Both the position numbers and the translations under genes were made by a program. 64,000 nucleotides of DNA from Variovorax sp. Root411 (lineage in GTDB: Bacteria > Pseudomonadota > Gammaproteobacteria > Burkholderiales > Burkholderiaceae_C): assembly GCF_001425205.1 (NCBI RefSeq), contig NZ_LMDW01000021.1, positions 41,336-105,335 on the forward strand, in the 5' to 3' direction. The notes under the pieces were generated by a model that saw nothing but the letters and a program-made list of their open reading frames with translations, did no database searches and had not been told where the DNA came from. Positions 16,107 to 25,260 of the stretch are shown piece after piece. How positions within the stretch are numbered: position 1 is the stretch's first letter; every line of letters starts with the position of its first letter.

Positions 16107-17384
16107 CTACCTGGCGTAGACCAGGTCCCGCAACGCGAGCGAGATCCACGGCACGTAGGTGATCACCATCAGGCAGGCCAGGATCACCAGCACGAAGGGC
16201 ACCAGGTATTTCACGATCCGGTCCAGCGATATGCGGGCCACCGTGCAGGCCGCGAACAGGTTCACGCCGAAGGGCGGGGTGATCATGCCCAGCGCGAGGT
16301 TCACCACCATGATCAGCCCGAAGTGCACCGGGTCGATGCCGAAGTGCACTGCCACCGGCGCCAGGATAGGCGCGAGCACGATGATGGCCGCACTGGTCTC
16401 GATGAACATGCCGATGATGAACAGCGCAGCGTTCACGCCCAGCAGGAACATCGCGGGCGACTTCAGCACTTCCTGCAGCCAGTGGCCGATGGCGTCGGGC
16501 ACGCCTGCGCGCGTGATCAGGAACGCGAACAGCCCCGCGTTGGCGATGATGAACATGATCACCGCCGACGACAGCACCGACTTGCGCAGGATCGCGTACA
16601 GGTCCTGCAGCTTGATCTCGCGGTAGATCACTATGCCCACCACCAGCGCGTAGAACACCGCCACCGCCGAGGCCTCGGTCGGCGTGAAGATGCCGCCGTA
16701 GATGCCGCCCAGGATGATCACCGGCATCAGCAGCGCCCAGCCGGCCTGCCACAGCGCGCGGCCGAAGGGCATGCGGCCGTCGCCGTCGTTCTTGCCCCAG
16801 CCCTTCCACTTGCAGTAGACCCACACGAACAGCATGAGCGCCAGGCTGATCAGGATGCCCGGGCCGAAACCCGCAATGAACAGCTCGCCGATCGACACCT
16901 CGGCGCTCACGCCGTAGAGGATCATCGGGATCGAGGGCGGGATGATCACGCCCAGCTCGGCGCTGGTGGCCTGCAGCGCCGCCGCGTACGCCGTGGGGTA
17001 GCCGTGCTTGATGAGCGCCGGGATCAGGATGGCGCCGATAGCGAAGGTGGTGGCCACCGACGAGCCCGACACCGCCGCGAAGATCATGCAGGTGAGCACG
17101 CAGGTCATGGGCAGGCCGCCCTGCACGCCGCCCACGATGCTCTTGGCGAACTCGACCAGCCGGCGCGAGATGCCGCCGGTTTCCATCAGGTTGCCGGCCA
17201 GGATGAAGAACGGGATGGCCGCCAGCGGAAACTTGTTGATCGCGTTGAACATCTCCTTCACGGAGATCAGCATGTTGGCGTTGGCCACCTGGATGCCCAG
17301 GATCGACGCCAGCCCGATGGACACGGCCACCGAGATCGACAGTGCGAAGCACACCACCATCGTTGCAACCATCACGACACTCAT
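16107..17384 (-). CDS. TRAP transporter large permease, DctM type
   Basis: 425 residues and about 12 hydrophobic segments. Membrane subunit of a sodium-driven tripartite ATP-independent periplasmic transporter for organic or sugar acids. Family segments are PLAAIPFFILAGNLMETGGI, IIPPSIPMILYG and ITPPFGVNLF. The ATG at 17384 overlaps the stop of the small permease gene by 4 bp, so translation is coupled. The order is receptor, small permease, large permease, as in a standard TRAP operon. The substrate cannot be read from the sequence; the neighbouring DenD-like enzyme points to a four-carbon sugar acid. Confidence 0.93.
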   Translation of the reverse strand: MSVVMVATMVVCFALSISVAVSIGLASILGIQVANANMLISVKEMFNAINKFPLAAIPFFILAGNLMETGGISRRLVEFAKSIVGGVQGGLPMTCVLTCMIFAAVSGSSVATTFAIGAILIPALIKHGYPTAYAAALQATSAELGVIIPPSIPMILYGVSAEVSIGELFIAGFGPGILISLALMLFVWVYCKWKGWGKNDGDGRMPFGRALWQAGWALLMPVIILGGIYGGIFTPTEASAVAVFYALVVGIVIYREIKLQDLYAILRKSVLSSAVIMFIIANAGLFAFLITRAGVPDAIGHWLQEVLKSPAMFLLGVNAALFIIGMFIETSAAIIVLAPILAPVAVHFGIDPVHFGLIMVVNLALGMITPPFGVNLFAACTVARISLDRIVKYLVPFVLVILACLMVITYVPWISLALRDLVYAR

Positions 17385-17875
17385 TGCGCGGTCTCCAGTT
17401 CGAGCCGCTTGGGATCGAGAAAATTGCCGACGATGCCGAACAGGCAGAACAGCGAGCCGACCGGCAGCGCCAGGTAGGACCACATCATGGAGAGGCTCTC
17501 GAGCCCGGCCATCGATTGCACGCGCCCGCGCATCGCATAGTCCCAGCCCCACCAGAGGATGACGAGCATCAGGGCCAGCGCCGCAATGCTCACCACCGCG
17601 TCGAGCACGCGGCGCACGCGCGGCGGGCTCCAGCGGTAGAGCACGTCCACGCTCACCATCGCGCCCTGGCGGAACGCCATCGGGATGCCCAGGAACACCA
17701 TCCAGATGAGGCTCACGCGGATCAGGATCTCGCTCCACTCGGCCGGCTGCTCAAGCACGAAGCGGGTGATGATCTGGAACACGCCCAGGGCCGATGCAAT
17801 GACCAGCATCACGCAGGCCAGGACCATCGAGACGCCGGTGGTCCAGCGCTCGATGCCGAGGAATTTTTCTTTCAC
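17381..17875 (-). CDS. TRAP transporter small permease, DctQ type
   Basis: 164 residues with four transmembrane helices (about 15-37, 50-68, 88-108 and 130-150) and the typical EWSEILIRVSLIWMVFLG segment. It supports assembly of the DctM subunit. It overlaps both neighbours by 4 bp (17381-17384 and 17872-17875), so the three TRAP genes form one tightly coupled unit. Confidence 0.92.
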   Translation of the reverse strand: MKEKFLGIERWTTGVSMVLACVMLVIASALGVFQIITRFVLEQPAEWSEILIRVSLIWMVFLGIPMAFRQGAMVSVDVLYRWSPPRVRRVLDAVVSIAALALMLVILWWGWDYAMRGRVQSMAGLESLSMMWSYLALPVGSLFCLFGIVGNFLDPKRLELETAQ

Positions 17876-18840
17876 TTGTAGTCGCGGATCTTGTCGAGAT
17901 TCGCCTTGCCGAATTCCTTTTCGAACTGGGCGTTCACCGGTGCCAGCGCGGCGACGAACTTGGCCTTGTCGACGTTGTCGATCACGGTCATGCCCTTGGC
18001 GCGCAGGTCGGCCACGCCCTTTGCGTCGTCCTCGTCGACACGCGCACGGTTGGCCTTGGTGCCTTCCTTGGCGGCGTCGAGGAAGGCCTGCTTGTCGGCG
18101 GCGCTGAGCTTGTCGAAGCTCGCCTTGTTCATCAGGAAGATGCAGGGCGAGTAGACGTGGCCCGTGAGCGACAGGTGCTTTTGCACCTGGTCGAACTTGG
18201 CCGAGATGATGACCGGCAGCGGATTCTCCTGGCCGTCGACCGTGCCCTGCTGCAGCGCGGTGAACACCTCGGGGAAGGCCATCGGCGTGGTGATGATGCC
18301 GAAGCCCTTGTAGGCCGCGATGTGCACCGGGTTCTCCATGGTGCGCATCTTCAGGCCCTTGAGGTCTTCGGGGGCCTTCACGTCGCGCTTGCTGTTGGTC
18401 ATGTGGCGAAAGCCGTTCTCGGCCCAGGCCAGCGCCTTGAAGCCCTTGGCGTCGAACTTGGTCAGCAGGTCCTGTCCGATGGGGCCGTCGAGCACAGCGC
18501 GCGCATGGGCCTTGTCGCGGAACAGGAAGGGCACGTCGAGGATCTTGGTCTCGGGCACGAAGTTGGGCACCGGGCCGGTCGAGGAGAAGGCCAGTTCCTG
18601 CGTGCCCAGCTGCACCGCCTCGATCGACTCGCGCTCGCCGCCCAGCGAGCCGTTGTAGAAGGTCTGCACCTTGTAGCGGCCCCCCGTGCGCTTCTCGACT
18701 TCCTTGGCGAAGGTGTCGATGGCCACGCCCTGGTGGGAGTTCTGTGCCGTCGAGATGCTGATCTTCATGGTCGTCTGCGCGAAGGCGACCGAACTCAGGG
18801 CGAGCGAAAGGCAGGCGGCGGCGATGGGGCCGAATTTCAT
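17872..18840 (-). CDS. TRAP transporter substrate-binding protein, DctP type
   Basis: 322-residue periplasmic receptor with a signal peptide (cleavage probably after SSVAFAQ, near residue 22). DctP marks are NSHQGVAIDTFAKEVEKRTG near the N-terminus, the FSSTGPVPNFVPE region, and the substrate-carboxylate arginine region KGLKMRTMENPVHIAAYKGF. First gene of the TRAP set; the 52 bp before it separate it from the denD-like gene on the same strand, so all four may be one transcript. Confidence 0.92.
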   Translation of the reverse strand: MKFGPIAAACLSLALSSVAFAQTTMKISISTAQNSHQGVAIDTFAKEVEKRTGGRYKVQTFYNGSLGGERESIEAVQLGTQELAFSSTGPVPNFVPETKILDVPFLFRDKAHARAVLDGPIGQDLLTKFDAKGFKALAWAENGFRHMTNSKRDVKAPEDLKGLKMRTMENPVHIAAYKGFGIITTPMAFPEVFTALQQGTVDGQENPLPVIISAKFDQVQKHLSLTGHVYSPCIFLMNKASFDKLSAADKQAFLDAAKEGTKANRARVDEDDAKGVADLRAKGMTVIDNVDKAKFVAALAPVNAQFEKEFGKANLDKIRDYK

Positions 18841-18892
18841 GGTGTCTCCGGGGAGTTGGGGTCAGGAGCGCGTCAGGCGCGCTTGACCTCGA

Positions 18893-19912
18893 CTATGCAA
18901 CACCGGGGAGCTTCACCGCGTCGGGATTTTCACGGACGTACTCGCGAATGACCGTCTCGAAGCTCTCGTCGCAGCCAAGGCCCAGCGCCTTGGCGCGCAC
19001 GGTCTCGATGCGGCCGGGCCAAGTCTTCACGATGCGCATGATCGCCGGGTCGGGCGTGCGATCGAGCAGGGCGGTGGCGGCCTTGCCGGCCACGCGCTCC
19101 AGCGCCGCGGCCATCTCGCCGACGGTGGTGGCCAGCGACGGCAGGTTGAGCGCGGTGCGCGGGCCCCACTGCGCATCGCTGGCCTCGGCGGCGCGGATGA
19201 TGCCTTCGATGGTGCGCGCGGGTGACGCAATGGCGACAGGCGTTTCGTCGGGCACGGGGCAGGCCGCGCGCAGGCCGGCCAGCGGCTCGCGGATCATGCC
19301 GCTGAAGAAGCCCGAGGCCGCGCCGTTGGGCTTGCCCGGGCGCACGCTCACCGTCATGAGCCGCACGCTGCGCCCGCGCACGAAGCCCTTGCGCGTGAAG
19401 TCGGCCACCAGCTGCTCGCCGATGAATTTCTGGATGCCGTAGCTGGTCTGAGGCGTGGGCAGCGTGTGGTCTTCGATGACCTTCGGCAGCGGCTGCTCGG
19501 GCGAATCGCCGAACACCGCGAGCGAGCTGGCGAACACCAGCACCGGCTTCGTGCCGAGCGCACGCACCCGTTCGAGCAACGCGTGCGTGGCTGCGAAATT
19601 GCTGCGCATGCCGAGGTCGAAGTCGGCCTCGCATTCGCCGCTCACGGCCGCGGCCAGGTGGAAGATGGCATCGGCTTCGCGCCAGACGGCCGCGTCTGCA
19701 TCGGGCGAGAGTTGCGCGTTGAGGTCGCCCGTCACGGTGGCGATGCGCGCATCGGCTGCGAGGTCGGCGGGCGCGCGCACGCGGTCGACCAGTGTGATGC
19801 GCTCGATCGGCCGGGCCGGTGCTCCGGCCAGCGAGAGGGTGCCTCGCTTCAACAGCGTGCGGGCGAGGCGAGCGCCCAGAAAACCGGCGCCGCCGGTGAT
19901 GACGATGTGCAT
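18893..19912 (-). CDS. denD: NAD-dependent epimerase/dehydratase family protein, D-erythronate dehydrogenase-like
   Basis: 339-residue extended short-chain dehydrogenase. It has the Rossmann motif ITGGAGFLGARLA near residue 4, HLAAAVSGECEADFDLGMRS, the catalytic SSLAVFG and Y-x3-K in SYGIQKFIGE, and SVRPGKPNGAASGF. These segments match DenD, which oxidises D-erythronate at C2 in four-carbon acid sugar catabolism. It lies directly upstream of the TRAP genes on the same strand, which fits uptake plus first oxidation of an aldonate. No kinase or decarboxylase of the rest of that pathway is present in the window. Confidence 0.75.
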   Translation of the reverse strand: MHIVITGGAGFLGARLARTLLKRGTLSLAGAPARPIERITLVDRVRAPADLAADARIATVTGDLNAQLSPDADAAVWREADAIFHLAAAVSGECEADFDLGMRSNFAATHALLERVRALGTKPVLVFASSLAVFGDSPEQPLPKVIEDHTLPTPQTSYGIQKFIGEQLVADFTRKGFVRGRSVRLMTVSVRPGKPNGAASGFFSGMIREPLAGLRAACPVPDETPVAIASPARTIEGIIRAAEASDAQWGPRTALNLPSLATTVGEMAAALERVAGKAATALLDRTPDPAIMRIVKTWPGRIETVRAKALGLGCDESFETVIREYVRENPDAVKLPGVA

Positions 19913-19984
19913 GGGTTTTGTCTCCTGTGAGCCGCCAGAATACGCGAGGCTCCGGCAACACGAAGCACGGCGGGGGCGGAAATG

Positions 19985-20006
19985 AAAAAGCCCTCCGAAG
20001 AGGGCT
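19985..20006 (-). terminator. Rho-independent terminator after ETF-QO
   Basis: On the minus strand AGCCCTC, loop TTCG, GAGGGCT, then TTTTT. It begins 21 bp after the ETF-QO stop and separates that gene from the denD-TRAP unit. Confidence 0.88.
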
Positions 20007-20027
20007 CGCCGACAAAGCAAGGAGGCC

Positions 20028-21725
20028 TTACATGCCCACGTAGTTCGGTCCGCCGCCGCCTTCGGGCGTGACCCACACGATGTTCTGCGTCGGGTCCTTG
20101 ATGTCGCAGGTCTTGCAGTGCACGCAGTTCTGCGCATTGATCTGCAGGCGCTGCTTGCCGTCCTCGGTGCCCACGAACTCGTACACGCCGGCCGGGCAGT
20201 AGCGGCTCTCGGGGCCGGCGAACTTGGCGAGGTTGATGTTGACCGGCACCGTCGCGTCCTTCAGCGTCAGGTGGGCCGGCTGCTGCTCTTCATGGTTGGT
20301 GTTGCTGATGAACACGCTGGAGAGGCGGTCGAAGGTGAGCTTGCCGTCCGGCTTCGGATAGACGATGGGCTTGCACTCCGAGGCGGGCTTCAGGTAGAGG
20401 TGGTCGGGCTTGTTGCGGCGCAGCGTCCATGGAATGTGGCCCTTGAGCAGCCACTGCTCGATGCCGTTCATGAAGGTTGCGATACCCAGGCCCTTCTTGA
20501 ACCAGGCCTTGAAGTTGCGCGCCTTGTTCAGCTCGGCGTACAGCCAGCTCTTCTCGAACGCGGCCGGATAGGCCGTGAGTTCGTCATGCTGGCGGCCGGC
20601 CTGCACCGCCTCGAAGGCGGCTTCGGCGCACAGCATGCCGGTCTTGATGGCGGCATGGCTGCCCTTGATGCGGCTCACGTTCAGGTAGCCGGCTTCGCAG
20701 CCGACCAGCGCGCCACCCGGGAACACCGTCTTGGGCAGCGACATCAGGCCACCGGCCGTGATGGCGCGCGCGCCGTAGCCGATGCGCTTGGCCGGCTTGA
20801 TGCCCTTGGCCTCGTCGCCTTCGAGGTACCAGCGGATGTTGGGGTGCAGCTTCCAGCGCTGCATTTCCTCGAACGGGCTCAGGTAGGGGTTGCTGTAGTC
20901 CAGGCCGGTGATGAAGCCCATGGTGACCTTGTTGTCCTCCATGTGATAGAGGAAGGCGCCGCCGTAGGTGTCGCTCTTCATCGGCCAGCCTGCGGTGTGC
21001 AGCACGAAGCCGGGCTGGTGGCGCTTGGGGTCGATCTCCCACACTTCCTTGACGCCGAGGCCGTAGGTCTGCGGGTCCTTGCCGGCGTCGAGCTTGTACT
21101 TCGCGATGAGCTGGCGGCCGAGGTGGCCGCGCGCGCCTTCGGCGAACACGGTGTACTTGCCTAGCAGCTCCATGCCGAGCTGGAAGTTCTCGGTGGGCTC
21201 GCCGTCCTTGCCCACGCCCATGTTGCCGGTGGCCACGCCGCGCACCGAGCCGTCTTCGTTGTAGAGCACTTCCGCTGCGGGGAAGCCGGGGAAGATCTCG
21301 ACGCCCATGTTCTCGGCCTGCTGCGCCAGCCACTTGGTGAAGGCGCCGAGGCTGATGATGTAGTTGCCGTGGTTCTGGAAGCAGGCCGGCAGGAACAGGT
21401 TGGGGGTGCGCAGGCCCGACTTCTCGCCGAGGAACACCATCGCGTCGTCGGTCACGGGCTGGTTGAGCGGCGCGCCGAGTTCCTCCCAGTCGGGCAGCAG
21501 CTCGTTGAGTGCGCGCGGGTCCATGATGGCGCCCGAGAGGATGTGCGCGCCGGGCTCCGAGCCCTTTTCGAGCACCACGACCGAGATTTCTTTCTCGTGC
21601 TGCGCGGCCAACTGCTTGAGCCGGATCGCGGTCGAGAGGCCGGCCGGGCCGCCGCCGACCACGACCACGTCGTATTCCATGGCTTCGCGAGGGCCGAACT
21701 GGGCGAGGATTTCGTCGTGGGTCAT
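20028..21725 (-). CDS. Electron transfer flavoprotein-ubiquinone oxidoreductase
   Basis: 565-residue inner-membrane enzyme carrying electrons from ETF, and so from acyl-CoA dehydrogenases, to ubiquinone. The N-terminal FAD motif is VVVVGGGPAGLSTAIRLKQ; the middle has the ubiquinone-site region; the C-terminus holds the 4Fe-4S cysteines C in YCPAGVYEF and C-x2-C-x2-C in NCVHCKTCDIKDP. The ATG at 21725 (MTHDEIL) is preferred; the longer in-frame start at 21797 lies in the intergenic region. It is divergent from the SDR gene and ends at a strong terminator. It fits with the acyl-CoA dehydrogenase at 49.7 kb. Confidence 0.95.
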   Translation of the reverse strand: MTHDEILAQFGPREAMEYDVVVVGGGPAGLSTAIRLKQLAAQHEKEISVVVLEKGSEPGAHILSGAIMDPRALNELLPDWEELGAPLNQPVTDDAMVFLGEKSGLRTPNLFLPACFQNHGNYIISLGAFTKWLAQQAENMGVEIFPGFPAAEVLYNEDGSVRGVATGNMGVGKDGEPTENFQLGMELLGKYTVFAEGARGHLGRQLIAKYKLDAGKDPQTYGLGVKEVWEIDPKRHQPGFVLHTAGWPMKSDTYGGAFLYHMEDNKVTMGFITGLDYSNPYLSPFEEMQRWKLHPNIRWYLEGDEAKGIKPAKRIGYGARAITAGGLMSLPKTVFPGGALVGCEAGYLNVSRIKGSHAAIKTGMLCAEAAFEAVQAGRQHDELTAYPAAFEKSWLYAELNKARNFKAWFKKGLGIATFMNGIEQWLLKGHIPWTLRRNKPDHLYLKPASECKPIVYPKPDGKLTFDRLSSVFISNTNHEEQQPAHLTLKDATVPVNINLAKFAGPESRYCPAGVYEFVGTEDGKQRLQINAQNCVHCKTCDIKDPTQNIVWVTPEGGGGPNYVGM

Positions 21726-21847
21726 GTGGGTTGGGTCGATAATGATTTTTCGAGGCGCGGGGCATTTTATGCGGCGTCCGCGGACGGTCCGTGTCACTTG
21801 CGGACGGGTCCGTTTCGTTACCTGCGCGACTCCACGGGATCCAGTTC

Positions 21848-22630
21848 ATGGCTTACAGCATCGATCTTTCCGGCCGCGTGGCCTTCGTCACCGGCGCCTC
21901 CAGCGGGCTCGGCGCCCAGTTCGCGAAAACCCTCGCCCGTGCCGGTGCCGCCGTGGTGCTGGCCAGCCGCCGCGTCGAGAAGCTCAAGGAGCTGCGCGCA
22001 CGCATCGAAGGCGAGGGCGGCGACGCCCACGTGGTCGAGCTCGACGTGACCGACATCGGCAGCATCAAGGCCGCGGTCGCGCGCGCGGAAACCGAGGTCG
22101 GCCCCATCGACATCCTGGTCAACAACTCGGGCGTGAGCACCACGCAGCGCCTGCAGGACGTGACGACCGACGACTACGACTACATCTTCGACACCAACGT
22201 GAAGGGCTCCTTCTTCGTCGCGCAGGAAGTCGGCAAGCGCATGCTGGCGCGCGCCACGGGCACGGCACCGGGCACCTACATCGGCGGGCGGATCATCAAC
22301 ATCGCCTCGTCGGCGGCGCTCAAGGTCATGCCGCAGATCGGCACCTATTGCATGAGCAAGGCCGCGGTGGTACAGATGACCAAGGCCATGGCGCTCGAAT
22401 GGGGCCGCTTCGGCATCAACGTGAACGCGCTGTGCCCGGGCTACATCGCGACCGAACTCAACGAGGAGCACTGGACCACCGAGGCAGGCGCCAGGCTGGT
22501 CGGCATGCTGCCGCGCAAGCGCGTGGGCAAGCCCGAGGACCTGGACGGCCTGATCGTGCTGCTGGCCAGCGGCGAGAGCCATTTCGTGAACGGTGCCGTC
22601 ATTGCGGCCGACGACGGCTTCGCGCTCTGA
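21848..22630 (+). CDS. Short-chain dehydrogenase/reductase (SDR)
   Basis: 260-residue classical SDR. The nucleotide motif is TGASSGLG near residue 16, NNSG near 92, the catalytic Ser in NIASSAALK and Y-x3-K in YCMSKAAV. The C-terminal LLASGESHFVNGAVIAADDG is typical of the FabG-like group. It is followed 21 bp later by a hot-dog thioesterase, and the pair may act on one acyl-CoA substrate, for example a 3-hydroxyacyl-CoA. The ATG at 21848 is used; an earlier start at 21791 is less likely. Confidence 0.88.
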   Translation: MAYSIDLSGRVAFVTGASSGLGAQFAKTLARAGAAVVLASRRVEKLKELRARIEGEGGDAHVVELDVTDIGSIKAAVARAETEVGPIDILVNNSGVSTTQRLQDVTTDDYDYIFDTNVKGSFFVAQEVGKRMLARATGTAPGTYIGGRIINIASSAALKVMPQIGTYCMSKAAVVQMTKAMALEWGRFGINVNALCPGYIATELNEEHWTTEAGARLVGMLPRKRVGKPEDLDGLIVLLASGESHFVNGAVIAADDGFAL

Positions 22631-22651
22631 GTCCGCGGGCAAGGTAGACCG

Positions 22652-23074
22652 ATGAGAATCGAAATCCCCGAAAAGAAGAAGCTCGTCTATGAAACGTCGA
22701 TCCCGATCCGCTGGGGCGACATGGACGCCATGGGCCACCTGAACAACGGCACCTACTTCCGCTATCTCGAAACCGCCCGCATCGACTGGATGCATTCCAT
22801 CGGCTTCGAGCCCGAGCCGGGCGGCGAGGGCATGGTGATCGTCAATGCCTTCTGCAATTTCTACCGCCAGATCGAGTACCCGGGCAGCGTGCTGCTCAAG
22901 ATGTACGTGAGCGACCCCGGCCGTACCACCTTCGAAAGCTGGGCCACGATGGCGCGCGAGGAAGAACCCGGCGTCATCTGCGCGGCCGGCGGCGCAACCA
23001 CCATCTGGGTCGACTTCCCGAAGCAGAAGGCGCTGGCGCTGCCCGACTGGCTGCGCACGCTGGTGAGCGACTGA
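22652..23074 (+). CDS. Acyl-CoA thioesterase, 4-hydroxybenzoyl-CoA thioesterase-like hot-dog protein
   Basis: 140 residues. The hot-dog signature is IRWGDMDAMGHLNNGTYFRY, where the Asp is the expected catalytic residue, followed by the ETARIDWM helix. Hydrolyses acyl-CoA esters in the cytosol; the substrate is not determined. It lies 21 bp after the SDR gene, with an AAGGTAGACC ribosome binding region. Confidence 0.88.
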   Translation: MRIEIPEKKKLVYETSIPIRWGDMDAMGHLNNGTYFRYLETARIDWMHSIGFEPEPGGEGMVIVNAFCNFYRQIEYPGSVLLKMYVSDPGRTTFESWATMAREEEPGVICAAGGATTIWVDFPKQKALALPDWLRTLVSD

Positions 23075-23094
23075 GCAGGAGCCGCTGACGCAGC

Positions 23095-24447
23095 TCAGGC
23101 CGGCTGCAGCACGATGCGAGCTTCGAAGCCATGCGCCGCGCCCGCCGGCGGCGACGAGAGGTCGAGCTTCGCGGCGTGCTTCTCGACGATGATGCCCACG
23201 ATCGAGATGCCCAGGCCGTAGCCGGCGCGGTCTGAGCTGTGGCGCACGTGGCGCTCGCGCAGGGTTTCGAGCTGCGCGGGCTGCACGCCAGGGCCGAAGT
23301 CCCGCACGGCAAGGGTGCAGGGCGTCATCACCTCGACGACGACGCGGCCACCCCCGTAGCGCAGCGCGTTCTCCACCAGGTTGCGCAGCGCGATCGCAAG
23401 TGCATCGAAGTCGCCGAGGGCCAGCGGCATGGCGCTGTCGGGTACCTTGAGCACGAGGCGCTCGGTGTTGCGCGGGTCTTGCCAGAAGTCCTGCGCCACG
23501 GCGCCGGCGAGCTGCACAAGGTCGACCCGGGTGCGCGTGAGCGAAGCGCCGGATTCCGCGCGCGACAGCTGCAGCAGCTTCTCGGTGCGGTGGCTGAGGG
23601 CGCGCAGCGCATCGAGCGCGGCCTGCACGTCGTTGCGCTGCAGGTCGTGTTCGAGCGCGGTCTGCAGCCGCAGGCGGGCGGCGGCAAGCGGTGTGCGCAG
23701 TTCGTGCGCGGCGTTGGCCGCCAGGGCGCGCTCCACGTCGAGCGAGTGCGCCAGCCGCTCCAGCAGCCGGTTGACGTGGTCGCCGACGGTGCGCAACTCC
23801 CTCGGCAGGCCGGGCAGGGCGATCGGGCTCAGGTCGGCGCCGCTGCGTTTCTCGATCTCGCCCGCCAGCTCTTGCAGCGCCCGCAGTTCGGCGCGCGCCA
23901 CGTTGCGCAGCACCAGCGCGAGCAGCGGCAGCACCGCGCCGAGCGGAATGATCAGGCCGAAGAGCGTGCGGTTGAGGGCATGGCGGCGTTCGTCGAGCGG
24001 GTCCGCCACCTGGAGGAACAGGCCCAGCGCCGGATGGCGCACGGTGTAGATGCGCCAGCTCGGATTGTTCGCGAAGCCGGCGGCCAGCGGCACGTCGAAG
24101 GTGTCCGCAGGCGCTTCGGCGGAGCGCAGCAGCACGTGCTCGTGCAGGTCGACGATCTGGTAGATCACCGCGTCTTCGGAGAACAGCTGCTTGGGCGCGA
24201 TCAGCGGTTCGCGCGGCGGCTCCTGCCCGGGTTGCTGCAGCCTTTCCAGTTCCTGCACGGCCATCGCGAACATGCGGTGCGAAACCTCGACCATTTCGTT
24301 GTCGAAGTTGTGGTTGATCTCGCGGTCCACATACCAGACCACGGCGAACACGCACAGCAGCCACACGCCGCCGACCCAAAGGATCAGCGTGCGGGTCAGC
24401 CGGCCCGCGAGCGTGTCGCGGCCGGCCACGAGCTTGTTCAGGCTCAT
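23095..24447 (-). CDS. Sensor histidine kinase, QseC/PmrB-like
   Basis: 450 residues. First transmembrane helix at about 21-40, periplasmic sensor of about 120 residues, second helix at about 161-181, HAMP-like linker, then the dimerisation domain with H248 in NAAHELRTPLA. The ATPase domain has the N box NLVENALRYGGG, DFGPGV and the G box GYGLGISIVG. The gene starts 4 bp inside the end of the response regulator gene, so the pair is coupled. Beside two PAP2 phosphatases and eptA, it most likely controls lipid A modification, as PmrB does. Confidence 0.9.
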   Translation of the reverse strand: MSLNKLVAGRDTLAGRLTRTLILWVGGVWLLCVFAVVWYVDREINHNFDNEMVEVSHRMFAMAVQELERLQQPGQEPPREPLIAPKQLFSEDAVIYQIVDLHEHVLLRSAEAPADTFDVPLAAGFANNPSWRIYTVRHPALGLFLQVADPLDERRHALNRTLFGLIIPLGAVLPLLALVLRNVARAELRALQELAGEIEKRSGADLSPIALPGLPRELRTVGDHVNRLLERLAHSLDVERALAANAAHELRTPLAAARLRLQTALEHDLQRNDVQAALDALRALSHRTEKLLQLSRAESGASLTRTRVDLVQLAGAVAQDFWQDPRNTERLVLKVPDSAMPLALGDFDALAIALRNLVENALRYGGGRVVVEVMTPCTLAVRDFGPGVQPAQLETLRERHVRHSSDRAGYGLGISIVGIIVEKHAAKLDLSSPPAGAAHGFEARIVLQPA

Positions 24448-25118
24448 TCGTCGTCGTCCGCCGAGAACGACAGGCGATAGCCAAGGCCGCGCAGCGTCTG
24501 GATGTGGTTGCGCCCCAGCTTGCGCCGCAGGCGGCTGATGAAGACCTCGAGCGTGTTGCTGTCGGCCTCGTCGCCGAAGCCGTACAGCGCATCGGCAAGG
24601 TTCTCGCGCGTGTGGATGCGCTCGGGGCGCGTGGCCATGACGCGCAGCAGCGCCCATTCCTTCTGCGTCAGCGTGATCGGCGAGCCGTCCTTGCGCACCA
24701 TGTCGTGCGCCAGGTCGATCTCCAGCGTGCCGAGCTGCAGCACCGGCGAGCTGCTCGCGCTGCGGCGGCGCTCGACCGCGCGCAGGCGCGCCAGCAGCTC
24801 GGCCGGGTCATAGGGCTTGATGAGGTAGTCGTCGGCGCCGGCGTCCAGGCCGCGGATGCGGTCGGTCACCTGGTCGCGTGCCGTCAGCACGATGACGATG
24901 GGGCGCTCGGGCAGGGCGCGCACCTGCGGCAGCAGCGAGAGGCCGTCGCCGTCGCCCAGGTGCAGGTCGAGCAGCACAGCCGCGTATTGCACCGAAAGCA
25001 GGGCGCCGCGGGCATCGGCCAGACTCGAAGCCACGTCGACCACGAAGGCCTTGGCCAGCAGGTAGCTGCAGACGGCATCTGCCAACGCAGTGTCATCTTC
25101 GACCAGCAATATGCGCAC
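24444..25118 (-). CDS. OmpR-family response regulator (QseB/PmrA-like)
   Basis: 224 residues. The receiver domain has the acidic pair E7-D8-D9, phospho-acceptor D51 in LLDLHLGDGDG and the Lys in DYLIKPYDP. The C-terminal winged helix ends RGLGYRLSF. A GTG start at 25118 is chosen: GGAAGGA lies 7 nt upstream, and MRILLVEDD-type starts are standard for the family. It is transcribed away from the PAP2 gene, with TTCAKG repeats in the shared region. Confidence 0.92.
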   Translation of the reverse strand: MRILLVEDDTALADAVCSYLLAKAFVVDVASSLADARGALLSVQYAAVLLDLHLGDGDGLSLLPQVRALPERPIVIVLTARDQVTDRIRGLDAGADDYLIKPYDPAELLARLRAVERRRSASSSPVLQLGTLEIDLAHDMVRKDGSPITLTQKEWALLRVMATRPERIHTRENLADALYGFGDEADSNTLEVFISRLRRKLGRNHIQTLRGLGYRLSFSADDDE

Positions 25119-25188
25119 GCCATGTCCTTCCAACAAAAAATGGAGTCTAGCGCTGCCCGGTTGCACGGGGCCTGCCAGTCAGGTTCGG

Positions 25189-25214
25189 TTCATCTTGCTT
25201 CAGGCTGGGTTCAT
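25189..25214 (+). promoter_or_regulatory. Phased TTCAT/TTCAGG repeats upstream of the PAP2 gene
   Basis: TTCAT at 25189, TTCAGG at 25199 and TTCAT at 25210, spaced 10 and 11 bp, all in the same direction. OmpR-family regulators bind direct half-sites one helical turn apart, so this is the likely site of the neighbouring response regulator. A matching pair with 11-bp spacing precedes eptA. Confidence 0.55.
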
Positions 25215-25260
25215 TCCGCGAACGTAGGCTCGCGTCTGTTTTTCAGTCCCGCCTTCGTTC

